Shown here piece after piece: positions 7,643 to 17,593 of a DNA stretch of 55,852 nt. The stretch is from contig CALXVA010000003.1 of the NCBI GenBank assembly GCA_944391835.1, positions 1 to 55,852 of the forward strand. The letters run 5' to 3'. The notes below the pieces were generated by a model. That model was not told where the DNA came from and did no database searches. It was given only the letters and a program-made list of their open reading frames with translations. Positions within the stretch are counted from its first letter, which is position 1; every line of letters starts with the position of its first letter. The stretch is from an uncultured Clostridia bacterium (GTDB taxonomy: Bacteria > Bacillota > Clostridia > TANB77 > CAG-508). A program made the translations under genes and the position numbers.

Positions 7643-10600
7643 ATGAAGATAGAAAATACTTTAAAAAAATTACTATTTATATTAATATTAATATTTTCAA
7701 TTTTATTACTTGTGCCAAAATCAGTTATAGGAATTACTGAAGATAACCTACGAGAAAGCAATATAAATGGATATAGAGAAGCAGTAGTAGAAAGAGTTGA
7801 AAAGGTGGAAAAGCTAGTTTCAAGAGAGTATTGGGATTGGTGGACGTGGGTAGACACAACATCTGTATCGAACTCTGCAACATTAACTAATATAAGTGTG
7901 CAAAAGCCTAATATAGAGGTTCAAAAATCTGTAATTACCACAACAGGAAGCAATAATTTAGTCTATGCTGGAGAAGAGGTTACATACGAAATTAATATAA
8001 CCAATAATGGAACAAGAACAGAAGAAAACATAGAAGTAATAGACCAAATACCACAAAATACAACATTTGTATCTATAAATGACGAAAACACAGCAGAAGA
8101 GATACTAGATGAAAATAATAATGTTATTGGAATAAAGTGGCATGTTACAGTAGAACCAGAAGAAACAGTAACAGTTTCATTTACAGTAAGAGTAAATGAA
8201 AACGTAGAGGGAACAATAACCAATACAGCAATGGTAAATGGAAAAGAAAGTAATGAAACACACACAGCAATTATACAAAATGAGAAGTCAAGTGTTATAA
8301 CAAGAAATGGCGAAGAAGTAAAAATAGCCAAAGTAGGAGATCAAGTTACATATACAATTACAGCAATAAACACAGGAGATGTTGCTGGGGCAATTTCAGT
8401 ACAAGACGCAATCCCAGAAGGTACAATATTAGTATCAGCCGAAGGAGCAACAATATCAGAGAATAATAAAACTCTAACGTGGGAGAATGTAAATGTACCA
8501 GCAGGAGGAAGTGCATCTGTAGAATTTATAGTAGAGGTTGAAAAAATAGATGGAGAAATAACCAACACAGCAATAGTTGGAGGCAAGGAAACAGAAGAAA
8601 ATAAAGTTCCAACAGCAGAAATAGAAATAACAAAAGAAGTAACAGATATAACAAGAGACGGAGCAAGCGTGGGAAAAGATGTAGAGGTTACAGAAGGAGA
8701 TATAATAGAATATACAATAACTGTAACTAACAAAGGAAGTGTAGAACTAACTAACATAGTTATAGAAGAAGAACTAGCAGGAATAGAAATTGAAACAGGA
8801 AGTTTAAACATAGCAAGCCTTCCAGCAGGAACACAACAAGTAATAACAGCAACATATACAGTAACATATGAAAATGACATACAAAATAAAACAGAAAAAG
8901 AAATATATAACAAAGTAATAGTTACAGGAGAATATATAGCAGACCCAGAAAATCCAAACGAAATAGATACAGTGGAAGACGAAGATGAAGTAAGTACAAC
9001 AGTTGAAGAAATGCAAAGAGTAAGTGTAACAAAAGGTGCAAACAAAAACGAAAATGTAAAAGTAGGAGAAACAATAAGGTACACAATAAGAGTGCAAAAC
9101 ATAGGAAATGTAAGCTTACAAAATATAGAAGTAGAAGACATAATAACAACATCAGCAGGAACATTTAATATAACGGTATATAGCGATATAGACTGTACAA
9201 TAGAAACAACACGAATATCAAGACTAAGAGTAGGAGAAACAGCAACATTATATGCAAAATATACAGTAACACAAGAAGATATAGACACACAAACAGCAAT
9301 AAGCAATATAGCAACGGCAAAACCAGAGAAAGCAGAAGAACCAACACCAAGCGAGCCAGTAGAAACAACTACAGAGGTAACAGTGCCAGCTATAGACATA
9401 AGCAAAACAGCAACAGCAATAAAGAAAAATGGTGAAATAGGATTTACTCAAAACATAGATAGAGTAAGACCAGGAGATGTAATAGAATATACAATAATCA
9501 TAAGAAATACAGGAAATGTTACACTAAACAACATTATAGTAACAGATTCGCTAAAGGTAACAGTAAACGGAGACGAAAAAGAAGTAGATAACGCAACTGG
9601 AGTTTCAACCATAGCAACAATAAATAGTTTAGCACCATATACAGAGCCAGTAACAATAACAGCTTTGTACACTGTAACAGAAGCAGACACAGCAAACCTA
9701 GATAGAATTCGTAATACAGCAATAGCAATAGCGGAAGATGGAACCACAGATAGAGATGATAACGAAACAGTATCAGTAAACAGAGACACAAGTGTAACAG
9801 TAAATAAAATATGGGTGGATAATAACGACCAAGATGGAAAAAGACCAGACACAATAACAATAAACCTATATGCAGATGGAGAACAAATACAAACACAAAC
9901 AATTACAGGAACAACCTATACATTTACTAAGTTACCAACATATAATGAAGCCGGAAATGTAATAACATATACAGTAACAGAAAATGCTATTCAAGAATAT
10001 ACAACTACATATAGTGAGGATACATTTACAATAACAAATACACACATACCAGAAACCACAAGTGTAACAGTAAGAAAAACTTGGGATGACAACAATGACC
10101 AAGATAGAATGAGACCAGATTCGGTAAGTGTAAGTTTAAGCAACGGAGTAACAGCAGTAAATACACAAACCTTATCAAATGCTAATAACTGGACATATAC
10201 ATTTACAAACTTGCCAAAGTATTCTAATGGAACACTAATACCATATACAGTAGTAGAAAATAATGTGCCAGAGGGATATACGGCAGAAGTAACAGGAAGC
10301 ATAGAAACAGGATTTACAATAACAAATGCACATACACCAAACTTAATTAACATATCTGTTACAAAGGTTTGGGAAGATAGCAACAACCATTATGGAGCTA
10401 GAACTCCAATAGAAGTTACTCTAAATGCAAATGGAGCAGTAAACCAAACAGTAACAATAACCGAAGCAGACAATTGGCAACATACATTTGAAAGAGTGCC
10501 AGAATACGAAAATGGAGTGAAAATAAACTATACAATAACAGAAACACCAGTAGAAGGCTACCAAACAACAATAACAGGAGACGTAGAAACAGGATTTACA

Positions 10601-11878
10601 ATTACAAATAAATACAACAATATAACAGTAAATAAAATGACATTGGTAGATTCCGAAACAACACAAAGAGAAGTAGGACTTGACGTAGTATTTGTGCTAG
10701 ATATTTCAGGAAGTATGAGAAAAGATAGTATTGAAGGTATGCCTAAACTAATACCGATGGTGGATGCAGCAAATGAAGCTATAACAGAGATTATGAAAGA
10801 TTACAATAATCGAGTTGGAATAGTATTGTTTAGTACTGAAGCTACAACATTATTACCTTTAAATAGATATACACCAGAATCAACAGTTAATGGTGTTGGG
10901 CAATATTTAGAGGAGGAAATAACAGGTACAGATATAAGTGATGCACTTTATTATATTAATACTAATGTAAAAGAAACGTATAGAAGAAGTGTTGAAGTTA
11001 TTGGAGAAACATGTATTCAACTAGGATTATCTACAGGAGCAAACATCTTGTTAGATGAGACAGACACAGAAAAACGTCAGCCAGTAATGATACTATTAAC
11101 AGATGGATATCCATCGTATTCTACCACTAATTACACAAACGTAACAAATACGAATATTAGCAATGGATACGAAACTGGAGCACAGGGATACTTAACAATA
11201 TTATCAGCAAACTATTATAAGAACAAGATAACAGAACATTATCAAGATGCAGAGACCAAAATGTATACAATTGGATTAGGCAATTTGGGTACTTTTGGAA
11301 AGGTATTATTAAATCCAACTGAAGAAAATTTAAATGAATGTTTAGGGTCAGACCTACAATACGAGTTAGACTTATATGATTATTTAACTGGAGAAAAAAC
11401 AACAGTAGAAGATTCACTAACAGGGGAATTTACAGAAATAGTAAGTCCTTATGGAGATTATAGTTATGCAGATGGCTCATTTGTTGAAGAGATGACATCC
11501 GAAGAATTAAGTGATGTTTTCTCTGGAATAATTGAAGAGATTAATAAAGTGTATGAAACAACTACAGTAGAAACCTCAAATATAAATATGGATGTATATA
11601 GAATAGAATTTGAAAACTTGGATACTAATGAGAATATTACCATTGTTTTAGATAATCAATCACAAGAATACACATTACAAGAGCTATTAGCCTCATCAAC
11701 TGTAATTCAAGAAAATGGAAGATATTATATGGACTTAAAATCAGCTATGTTTACTAATGTGTATGTAATAGACATAACATATTATAAGACGGAAAGTACA
11801 GTGGGAACACTAACAAGTAGTTCGCTATTTAGCCCAATACCTTTATTAGGTGAAATTAGAAATTACATGGGAAAATAA
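7643..11878 (+). CDS. Giant DUF11/Cna_B/VWA surface protein (copy 1)
   Basis: 1411 residues. Signal peptide or anchor at 9-30, then a Trp-rich patch (YWDWWTWVD, about 63-71). Five DUF11-type Ig-like repeats follow, each opening with G-x-x-(V/I)-x-Y-x-I-x-x-x-N (near 108, 233, 353, 474 and 612). Three Cna_B-type domains begin at about 716 (VNKIWVDNNDQDGKRP), 807 and 903. A von Willebrand factor A domain (about 1011-1290) has the MIDAS set DISGSM, T in GETCIQLGL and D in LLTDGYP. Cna_B domains commonly form internal isopeptide bonds, and VWA domains sit at tips of sortase-built pili, so an adhesin or tip role is plausible. The C-terminus has no LPxTG-like signal and no membrane helix; it ends in IPLLGEIRNYMGK, a tail shared with copy 2. 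AUG with GGAGGGAGA upstream. Confidence 0.85.
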   Translation: MKIENTLKKLLFILILIFSILLLVPKSVIGITEDNLRESNINGYREAVVERVEKVEKLVSREYWDWWTWVDTTSVSNSATLTNISVQKPNIEVQKSVITTTGSNNLVYAGEEVTYEINITNNGTRTEENIEVIDQIPQNTTFVSINDENTAEEILDENNNVIGIKWHVTVEPEETVTVSFTVRVNENVEGTITNTAMVNGKESNETHTAIIQNEKSSVITRNGEEVKIAKVGDQVTYTITAINTGDVAGAISVQDAIPEGTILVSAEGATISENNKTLTWENVNVPAGGSASVEFIVEVEKIDGEITNTAIVGGKETEENKVPTAEIEITKEVTDITRDGASVGKDVEVTEGDIIEYTITVTNKGSVELTNIVIEEELAGIEIETGSLNIASLPAGTQQVITATYTVTYENDIQNKTEKEIYNKVIVTGEYIADPENPNEIDTVEDEDEVSTTVEEMQRVSVTKGANKNENVKVGETIRYTIRVQNIGNVSLQNIEVEDIITTSAGTFNITVYSDIDCTIETTRISRLRVGETATLYAKYTVTQEDIDTQTAISNIATAKPEKAEEPTPSEPVETTTEVTVPAIDISKTATAIKKNGEIGFTQNIDRVRPGDVIEYTIIIRNTGNVTLNNIIVTDSLKVTVNGDEKEVDNATGVSTIATINSLAPYTEPVTITALYTVTEADTANLDRIRNTAIAIAEDGTTDRDDNETVSVNRDTSVTVNKIWVDNNDQDGKRPDTITINLYADGEQIQTQTITGTTYTFTKLPTYNEAGNVITYTVTENAIQEYTTTYSEDTFTITNTHIPETTSVTVRKTWDDNNDQDRMRPDSVSVSLSNGVTAVNTQTLSNANNWTYTFTNLPKYSNGTLIPYTVVENNVPEGYTAEVTGSIETGFTITNAHTPNLINISVTKVWEDSNNHYGARTPIEVTLNANGAVNQTVTITEADNWQHTFERVPEYENGVKINYTITETPVEGYQTTITGDVETGFTITNKYNNITVNKMTLVDSETTQREVGLDVVFVLDISGSMRKDSIEGMPKLIPMVDAANEAITEIMKDYNNRVGIVLFSTEATTLLPLNRYTPESTVNGVGQYLEEEITGTDISDALYYINTNVKETYRRSVEVIGETCIQLGLSTGANILLDETDTEKRQPVMILLTDGYPSYSTTNYTNVTNTNISNGYETGAQGYLTILSANYYKNKITEHYQDAETKMYTIGLGNLGTFGKVLLNPTEENLNECLGSDLQYELDLYDYLTGEKTTVEDSLTGEFTEIVSPYGDYSYADGSFVEEMTSEELSDVFSGIIEEINKVYETTTVETSNINMDVYRIEFENLDTNENITIVLDNQSQEYTLQELLASSTVIQENGRYYMDLKSAMFTNVYVIDITYYKTESTVGTLTSSSLFSPIPLLGEIRNYMGK

Positions 11879-11915
11879 AAGCAAAGCTTATAAAAATATA
11901 TAGGATACTAAAAAG

Positions 11916-12593
11916 ATGAAAACAAATAATTTAAAATTGAAAATATACAAAATAATTTTTGTAGTGTTACTAATAATTGCAATAATTATAATAGGTTTAA
12001 TAATATATAAATATGGCCGTAATCAAATAAATGAAAAAGAAACTCAAGAGATAGTAAATGCCTTTAGAAATATAATTGTATCAAATGCTGATGAAGAAAA
12101 CGCGCAAAATATAGAGAATACTGTAAATAAAAATCAAGATGAAAATCAAGAACAAACTAAAAAACAGCTAGAATATAAAGGGTATAAGGTAATAGGCATT
12201 GTAAAAATTGATAAAATAAACATAGAATATCCAATACTAGAAATTGGAGATATTGACCCAGAAAATGCAAAAACACCAATGCAATATTCTATAATAAAAT
12301 ATTGGGGAGAAAATGTAAACGATTATGGAAATTTATCTATAGCAGGGCATAACTATATAGATGGAACCATGTTTGGAAAAACAAAATACCTAGAAATTGG
12401 AGACATTGTTGAGCTAACAGATTTAACAGGAAGAACAATACAATACTCAATATATAATATTTTTGTAACAGAACCAAATGATGTGTCAATTTTGTTGCCA
12501 GACGATGAGCAAGAAAGAGAAGTAACTCTAATTATTTGCTCAAATGGAAACAAAAATAGACTAATAATAAAAGCAAAGGAAGTAGAAAATTAA
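11916..12593 (+). CDS. Sortase, class D-like (copy 2)
   Basis: 225 residues, paralogue of the sortase at 6917-7579. N-terminal anchor (11-31), a longer Gln/Asn-rich linker (60-83), then the catalytic barrel with H145 in SIAGHNY, C208 in TLIICSNG and R215 in KNRL. The residue before the cysteine is Ile where copy 1 and most sortases have Thr (TLxTC). The gene sits 37 bases after giant protein copy 1 and precedes copy 2, repeating the sortase-plus-giant order. The ribosome binding site is weak (no clear AGGAGG within 12 bases), so it may rely on reinitiation or read-through from the gene upstream. Different substrates for the two enzymes are possible but untested. Confidence 0.92.
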   Translation: MKTNNLKLKIYKIIFVVLLIIAIIIIGLIIYKYGRNQINEKETQEIVNAFRNIIVSNADEENAQNIENTVNKNQDENQEQTKKQLEYKGYKVIGIVKIDKINIEYPILEIGDIDPENAKTPMQYSIIKYWGENVNDYGNLSIAGHNYIDGTMFGKTKYLEIGDIVELTDLTGRTIQYSIYNIFVTEPNDVSILLPDDEQEREVTLIICSNGNKNRLIIKAKEVEN

Positions 12594-12708
12594 AGAAATA
12601 TTAGAAAGTAAATAGAACATTTAGTAGAAATAATACTTATAAAAAATGAATACTACAGAAGAATTACAGATGTCAGTAGTAAAAAAGTTAAAGGGGGAGG
12701 AAAATAGA

Positions 12709-15700
12709 ATGGACAATACACCAAAAATGGCGAAAAAGCAAAAAATGTTAAAACATAATGTAAAAAAAGTAGTAGCTATTTTAATACTAGCCTTAATAAC
12801 TTTATTGCTTACGCCTAAATCATCAATAGGAACCTCCTTAAATGCAGTTGGAGAAACCACAGTAACAAGAGTAGAAGAGCAGGAAAAACTGGTATCAATG
12901 GCATATTGGGACTGGTGGACACCTTTAAACAATATAAGCACACCAACACTAACAAACATAAGCGTAGAAGAAACGAACCTAGATATAAACAAAACTGTAA
13001 CAACCGAAACAGGAAGCAACAATTTAGTTTATGCCGGTGAAGAAATTGTATACGAAATAGCCATAACAAATAATGGAACAAGAACAGAAGAAAACATAGA
13101 AGTAATAGACCAAATACCAGAAAATACAACATTTGTATCTGTAAATGACGAAAACACGGCAGAAGAAATACTAGATGAAAACAATAATGTTATAGGAATT
13201 AAGTGGCAAGTTACAGTAGAACCAGAAGAGACAGTAACCGTTTCATTTACAGTAAGAGTAAATGAAAACGTAGAAGGCACAATAACAAATACAGCATTAG
13301 TAAATGGAGAAGAAAGTAATGAGACTCACACAGCAATAATAAAAAATGAGAAAACAAGTACAATAATGAGAAATGGCGAAGGAGTAAAAGTTGCAAAAGT
13401 AGGAGACCAAATTATATATACAATTACAGCAATAAATACAGGAGATGTTGCTGGGGAGATTTCAATAGAAGATGCTATACCAGAGGAAACAACATTAGTA
13501 TCTGCCGAAGGAGCAACAGTATCGGAGAATAATAGAACTCTAACTTGGAATAATGTAAATGTACCAGCAGGCGAGAGAGCATCTGTACAATTTACAGTAG
13601 AGGTTGAAGAAATAGATGGAGAAATAACCAACACAGCTATAGTTGGAGGAAAAGAAACAGAAGAAAATAGAATTCCAACAGCAGAAATAGAAATAACAAA
13701 AGAAGTAACAGACATAACAAGAGAGGGAGCAAGCATTGGAATAGATGCAGAAGTTACAGAAGGAGATATAATAGAATATACAATAACTGTAACTAACAAA
13801 GGAAGTGTAGAGCTAACAAATGTAGTAATAGATGAGCAACTAGAAGGAATAGAAATAGAAACAGGAAGTCTAAACATAGCAAGCTTGCCAGCAGGAGCAC
13901 AACAAGAAATAATAGCAACATATACAGTAACATATCAAAAAGACATACAAAATAAAACAGAAAGAGAAATATATAATAAAGTAGTAGTAACAGGAGAATA
14001 TATAGCAGACCCAGAAAACCAAGACGAAATAGATACAGTAGAAGATGAAGACGAAGTAAGTATACCAGTTGCAGATGTGCAAAGGTTAAGTGTAGTAAAA
14101 AGTGCAAATAAAACAGAAGGAGTAAAAGTAGGAGAAACAGTAAGGTACACCATAAGAGTACGAAATATAGGAAACGTAAGCTTGCAAAATATAGCAGTCG
14201 CAGATGTAATAACAACATCAGCAGGAACATTTAATATAACAATATATAGCGACATAGACTGTACAATAGAAACAACACAAATAGCAAGACTAAGAGTAGG
14301 AGAAACAGTAACATTATATGCAAAATATACAGTAACACAAGAGGATATAGACACTCAAACAACAATAAGCAATATAGCTACAGCAAAGCCAGAGGGAGCA
14401 GAAGAGCCAACACCAAGTGAACCAGAGGAAGTAACCACAGAGGCAACGGCACCAGCAATAGATATAAGCAAAACAGCAACAGCCATAAAGAAAAATGGTG
14501 AAATAGGGTTTACGCAAAATATAGATAGAGTAAGACCAGGAGATGTAATAGAATATACAATAACAATAACTAACACAGGAAATGTAACATTAACAAACAT
14601 AATGGTAACAGATTCGTTACAAGTAACAGTAAATGGAGACGAAAAAGAAGTAGATAACACAACTGGAGTTTCAACAATAGCAACAATAGATAGCCTAGCG
14701 CCATATTCAGAGCCAGTAACGATAACAGCTTTGTATACTGTAACAGAAGCAGACACAGCAAACCTAGATAGAATCCATAACACAGCAATAGCAACTGCAG
14801 AAGATGGAACCACAGATAAAGATGAGGATGAAACTATATTAGTAAATAGAGATACTTCTGTAACTGTAAATAAAATTTGGGTAGATAATAATAATCAAGA
14901 TGGAAAAAGACCAGAAACAATAACCATAAATTTATTTGCAGATGGGGAACAAATAAAAACGCAATCAATTACAGGAACAACATATACATTTGAAAAACTA
15001 CCAACATATAGTGATACTGGGAATGTAATAATATATACAGTAACAGAAAATGCAGTAGCAGAATACACAACTACATATAGTGCAGATACATTTACAATAA
15101 CAAACACTCACACACCAGAAACTACAAGTGTAACAGTAAGTAAAGTTTGGGATGATAACAATGACCAAGATAAAATGAGACCAGCTTCAGTAAGTATAAG
15201 TTTAATAAATGGCACAGACATAGTAAATACGCAAACTTTATCAACCGATAATAATTGGAACTATACATTTGCAAACTTACCAAAATATTCTAATGGAGAA
15301 ATAATACCATATACAGTAGTTGAAAATAATGTGCCAGAAGGGTATAAAGCAGAGGTAACAGGAAACAAAGAAGCAGGCTTTACAATAACCAACTCACACA
15401 CTCCAAATTTAATAAACATTTCTGTTACAAAAGTATGGGAAGACAATAACAATTATTATAATGTTAGAACGCCAATAGAAGTTACATTGAATGCAAATGG
15501 AATAGCAAAGCAAACAGTAACCATAACAGAAGCAGAGAATTGGAAATATACATTTGAAAGAGTGCCAGAATATGAAAATGGGGAAAAAATAAGCTATACA
15601 GTTACAGAAAAAGAAATAGAAAGATATCAAACGTCGATAACAGGAAATTCAGAAACAGGTTTTACAATTACAAATAAATACAACAATGTAACAGTAAACA

Positions 15701-16932
15701 AAATGACATTAGAAGAAACAGAAACTTCTGAAAGAGAAGTGGGACTTGATGTGGTATTTGTACTAGATATTTCTGGAAGTATGAGATTTGAAAGTAATGA
15801 AGGCATACCAAAAGTAATATCAATGGTAAATGCAGTCAATAAAGCTATAACAGAGATTATGAAAGATAGAAATAATAAAGTAGGAGTAGTATTATTTACT
15901 ACTGATGCTACAGTACTATTACCACTAAATGTATATACAGCAAGAACAACCTCTAGTGGAATAGGACAATATATACAATATACAACGCATGAAGATGCTG
16001 ACGGACATGACTTGTATTTTATAAATGCAAATGTAACAGGAATGGCACAAAACACCACTGAAGTTACGGGAGACGAAAGTATGCAGATAGGGCTAGCAAA
16101 AGGTGCAGATATGTTATTACAACAAGAAGATACCAAAAATCGTCAACCTATAACTATAATATTATCTGATGGTGTACCATGGTATTCAACTACAGAGTAT
16201 GATAATGTAACAAGTGACAACTGTACTGAAATATATCAAGACTTTGCAATAAACAACTATTTAACAATATTGACTGCAAATTATTATAAAAATAGAGTGG
16301 CTGAACATTACAAAGATGCAGAAGCACTAATGTATACAATAGGATATAATTTAACAACATTAACGGCACAAATATTATTAAATCCAAGTAAGGAAAATGT
16401 AAATGCTTGCTTAAACTCAGATGAGGCAGAAGCAATAACATTGTATAATTATCTAACTGGAAATGAATATATAATAAATGGAAAGGTAGTGCGAAATCCA
16501 TATACAGACTACAATTATGCCGATGGTGCATATATTGGAGAAATGACTTCAGAGGAATTAGATGAAATTTTTGCTGGAATAATTGAAGAGATTAATAAAG
16601 TATATGAAACTACAACAACACAAACCTCAAGCATAAATATGGACATATCTAAAGTAGAACTAGAAAACCTAGATGTTAATGAAAACATTACAATTATTAT
16701 AGATGATGAAGAAAAAGAATATACAATAGATGAGCTATTAACAACATCTACTGTAATTCAAGAAAATGGAAAATACTATATGGACTTAAAAGCCAATATG
16801 TTTACTAACAAATACGTAATAGATATAACATATTATGAAATTCCAGAAAGTACAAGACGAGCTTTAACAGGCTATTCATTATTAAGCCAGATACCACTAT
16901 TAGGTGAATTGAGAGAATATATGGGAAAATAA
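12709..16932 (+). CDS. Giant DUF11/Cna_B/VWA surface protein (copy 2)
   Basis: 1407 residues from the ATG at 12709, which follows a strong GGGGGAGG; an in-frame ATG at 12646 lacks one. Same order as copy 1: signal anchor (about 21-41), Trp patch YWDWWT, five DUF11 repeats (about 104-700), three Cna_B domains (about 715, 806, 903), VWA domain (about 1011-1285) and the tail IPLLGELREYMGK. The DUF11 part is nearly identical to copy 1 over long stretches while the VWA part has diverged. In the VWA domain DISGSM and LSDG are kept, but the MIDAS threonine of copy 1 (GETCIQLGL) corresponds to glutamate (GDESMQIGL), so metal-dependent binding may differ. No sorting signal or C-terminal helix. A large hairpin terminator ends the locus. 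Confidence 0.85.
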   Translation: MDNTPKMAKKQKMLKHNVKKVVAILILALITLLLTPKSSIGTSLNAVGETTVTRVEEQEKLVSMAYWDWWTPLNNISTPTLTNISVEETNLDINKTVTTETGSNNLVYAGEEIVYEIAITNNGTRTEENIEVIDQIPENTTFVSVNDENTAEEILDENNNVIGIKWQVTVEPEETVTVSFTVRVNENVEGTITNTALVNGEESNETHTAIIKNEKTSTIMRNGEGVKVAKVGDQIIYTITAINTGDVAGEISIEDAIPEETTLVSAEGATVSENNRTLTWNNVNVPAGERASVQFTVEVEEIDGEITNTAIVGGKETEENRIPTAEIEITKEVTDITREGASIGIDAEVTEGDIIEYTITVTNKGSVELTNVVIDEQLEGIEIETGSLNIASLPAGAQQEIIATYTVTYQKDIQNKTEREIYNKVVVTGEYIADPENQDEIDTVEDEDEVSIPVADVQRLSVVKSANKTEGVKVGETVRYTIRVRNIGNVSLQNIAVADVITTSAGTFNITIYSDIDCTIETTQIARLRVGETVTLYAKYTVTQEDIDTQTTISNIATAKPEGAEEPTPSEPEEVTTEATAPAIDISKTATAIKKNGEIGFTQNIDRVRPGDVIEYTITITNTGNVTLTNIMVTDSLQVTVNGDEKEVDNTTGVSTIATIDSLAPYSEPVTITALYTVTEADTANLDRIHNTAIATAEDGTTDKDEDETILVNRDTSVTVNKIWVDNNNQDGKRPETITINLFADGEQIKTQSITGTTYTFEKLPTYSDTGNVIIYTVTENAVAEYTTTYSADTFTITNTHTPETTSVTVSKVWDDNNDQDKMRPASVSISLINGTDIVNTQTLSTDNNWNYTFANLPKYSNGEIIPYTVVENNVPEGYKAEVTGNKEAGFTITNSHTPNLINISVTKVWEDNNNYYNVRTPIEVTLNANGIAKQTVTITEAENWKYTFERVPEYENGEKISYTVTEKEIERYQTSITGNSETGFTITNKYNNVTVNKMTLEETETSEREVGLDVVFVLDISGSMRFESNEGIPKVISMVNAVNKAITEIMKDRNNKVGVVLFTTDATVLLPLNVYTARTTSSGIGQYIQYTTHEDADGHDLYFINANVTGMAQNTTEVTGDESMQIGLAKGADMLLQQEDTKNRQPITIILSDGVPWYSTTEYDNVTSDNCTEIYQDFAINNYLTILTANYYKNRVAEHYKDAEALMYTIGYNLTTLTAQILLNPSKENVNACLNSDEAEAITLYNYLTGNEYIINGKVVRNPYTDYNYADGAYIGEMTSEELDEIFAGIIEEINKVYETTTTQTSSINMDISKVELENLDVNENITIIIDDEEKEYTIDELLTTSTVIQENGKYYMDLKANMFTNKYVIDITYYEIPESTRRALTGYSLLSQIPLLGELREYMGK

Positions 16933-16935
16933 TAT

Positions 16936-17019
16936 TTGCAAAAGGGGACGGGCTTAAATTGTAAAAGAGTTAACATAATTTTTACAATTTAAGCCCGTCC
17001 CCTTTTGCAAATTTTTTTG
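16936..17019 (+). terminator. Terminator of the sortase locus (long palindrome)
   Basis: A stem of about 30 bp (TTTGCAAAAGGGGACGGG... with its complement) around a short AT-rich loop, ending in a run of seven T. The GGGGACGGG core resembles REP-like palindromes that are common in clostridial genomes, but differs from the GTGGAC family seen elsewhere here. Confidence 0.8.
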
Positions 17020-17048
17020 TATAAATTTACAAAAAACACGCATAATAA
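17019..17048 (+). promoter_or_regulatory. Candidate SigE/SigK-type promoter of the coat genes
   Basis: GTATAAA, a 15-base spacer and CATAATAA. The CATA-start -10 box and spacing resemble mother-cell sporulation promoters (SigE: KMATATT-N14-CATACANT). It is a partial match, supported mainly by the coat genes downstream. Confidence 0.4.
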
Positions 17049-17081
17049 AATAGAAATCAATAATGAAAGGAAGGAATTTAT

Positions 17082-17270
17082 ATGCCAAATTTAAGTCAAG
17101 TAGAATTACAAAACTTAAGACACTTTATAGGAGCGCATGAAACATCTTATCAAAAACTAAATACTTATGCATCTCAGGCAGTTGACCCACAAATAAAGCA
17201 AATGTTTACAAAGGCTGCACAAGATAGCTTAAACACAAAACAAAAATTGATGTCTTTTTTAAATAATTAG
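17082..17270 (+). CDS. Small spore coat protein, CotF-like (first of pair)
   Basis: 62 residues, all-helical: SQVELQNLRHFIGAHETSYQKLNTYA...DPQIKQMFTKAAQDSLNTKQKLMSFL. The four-helix Coat_F type (LxxLRHxIxxHE and later DPxIKQMFxKAA) is widespread in spore-forming Clostridia. Start preceded by AAAGGAAGG. It is followed after 12 bases by a second small coat gene. B. subtilis CotF is a single precursor cut into a 5-kDa and an 8-kDa piece, and the two genes here are about those sizes, which suggests the halves are made separately in this lineage (inference). Confidence 0.8.
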   Translation: MPNLSQVELQNLRHFIGAHETSYQKLNTYASQAVDPQIKQMFTKAAQDSLNTKQKLMSFLNN

Positions 17271-17282
17271 GAGGTATATATA

Positions 17283-17525
17283 ATGGATGAAAAAACAATG
17301 GTAAATGACGTGTTATCAGGAGTAAAGGCAAGTCTTGGGTCATACCAAACTGCAATATCAGAGACAGAAAATATGCAGTTAAGGCAAGCTTTACAACAAA
17401 TAAGGAATAGTGATGAAAGCTTTCAATATGAACTTTTTAAAACTGCTCAAGCAAAGGGGTATTATAAACCAGCACAGCCTGCAACTGTTACGGAAGTACA
17501 GACTGTAAAGACTGAGCTACAGTAA
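17283..17525 (+). CDS. Small spore coat protein, CotF-like (second of pair)
   Basis: 80 residues: MVNDVLSGVKASLGSYQTAISETENMQLRQALQQIRNSDESFQYELFKTAQAKGYYKPAQPA. The ExxNxxLRxxLxxxRN...E-x-F-(Q/K)-A-x-x-KGYYKPA pattern is characteristic of the C-terminal CotF region. It follows its partner by 12 bases with GGAGGTATATA as ribosome binding site, so the two form an operon. Expected in the spore coat or as a late-sporulation helical protein. Terminator follows at about 17594. Confidence 0.85.
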   Translation: MDEKTMVNDVLSGVKASLGSYQTAISETENMQLRQALQQIRNSDESFQYELFKTAQAKGYYKPAQPATVTEVQTVKTELQ

Positions 17526-17593
17526 AATAATTGAAAAACAGAGATATTAAGAGAAATTAAAAGAAAAGTTAAAGATAATTAAAATAAAAAAGG

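Noticed and set aside
8341..9405. Long reverse open frame inside the first giant protein, and similar ones under the second
   Set aside because: Ser/Val/Thr-rich antisense shadows created by the ACA/GTA-rich coding strand; no ribosome binding sites.
11820..11878. PIPLLGE as an LPxTG-like sorting motif in the giant proteins
   Set aside because: No hydrophobic helix or basic tail follows; the protein ends 10 residues later.
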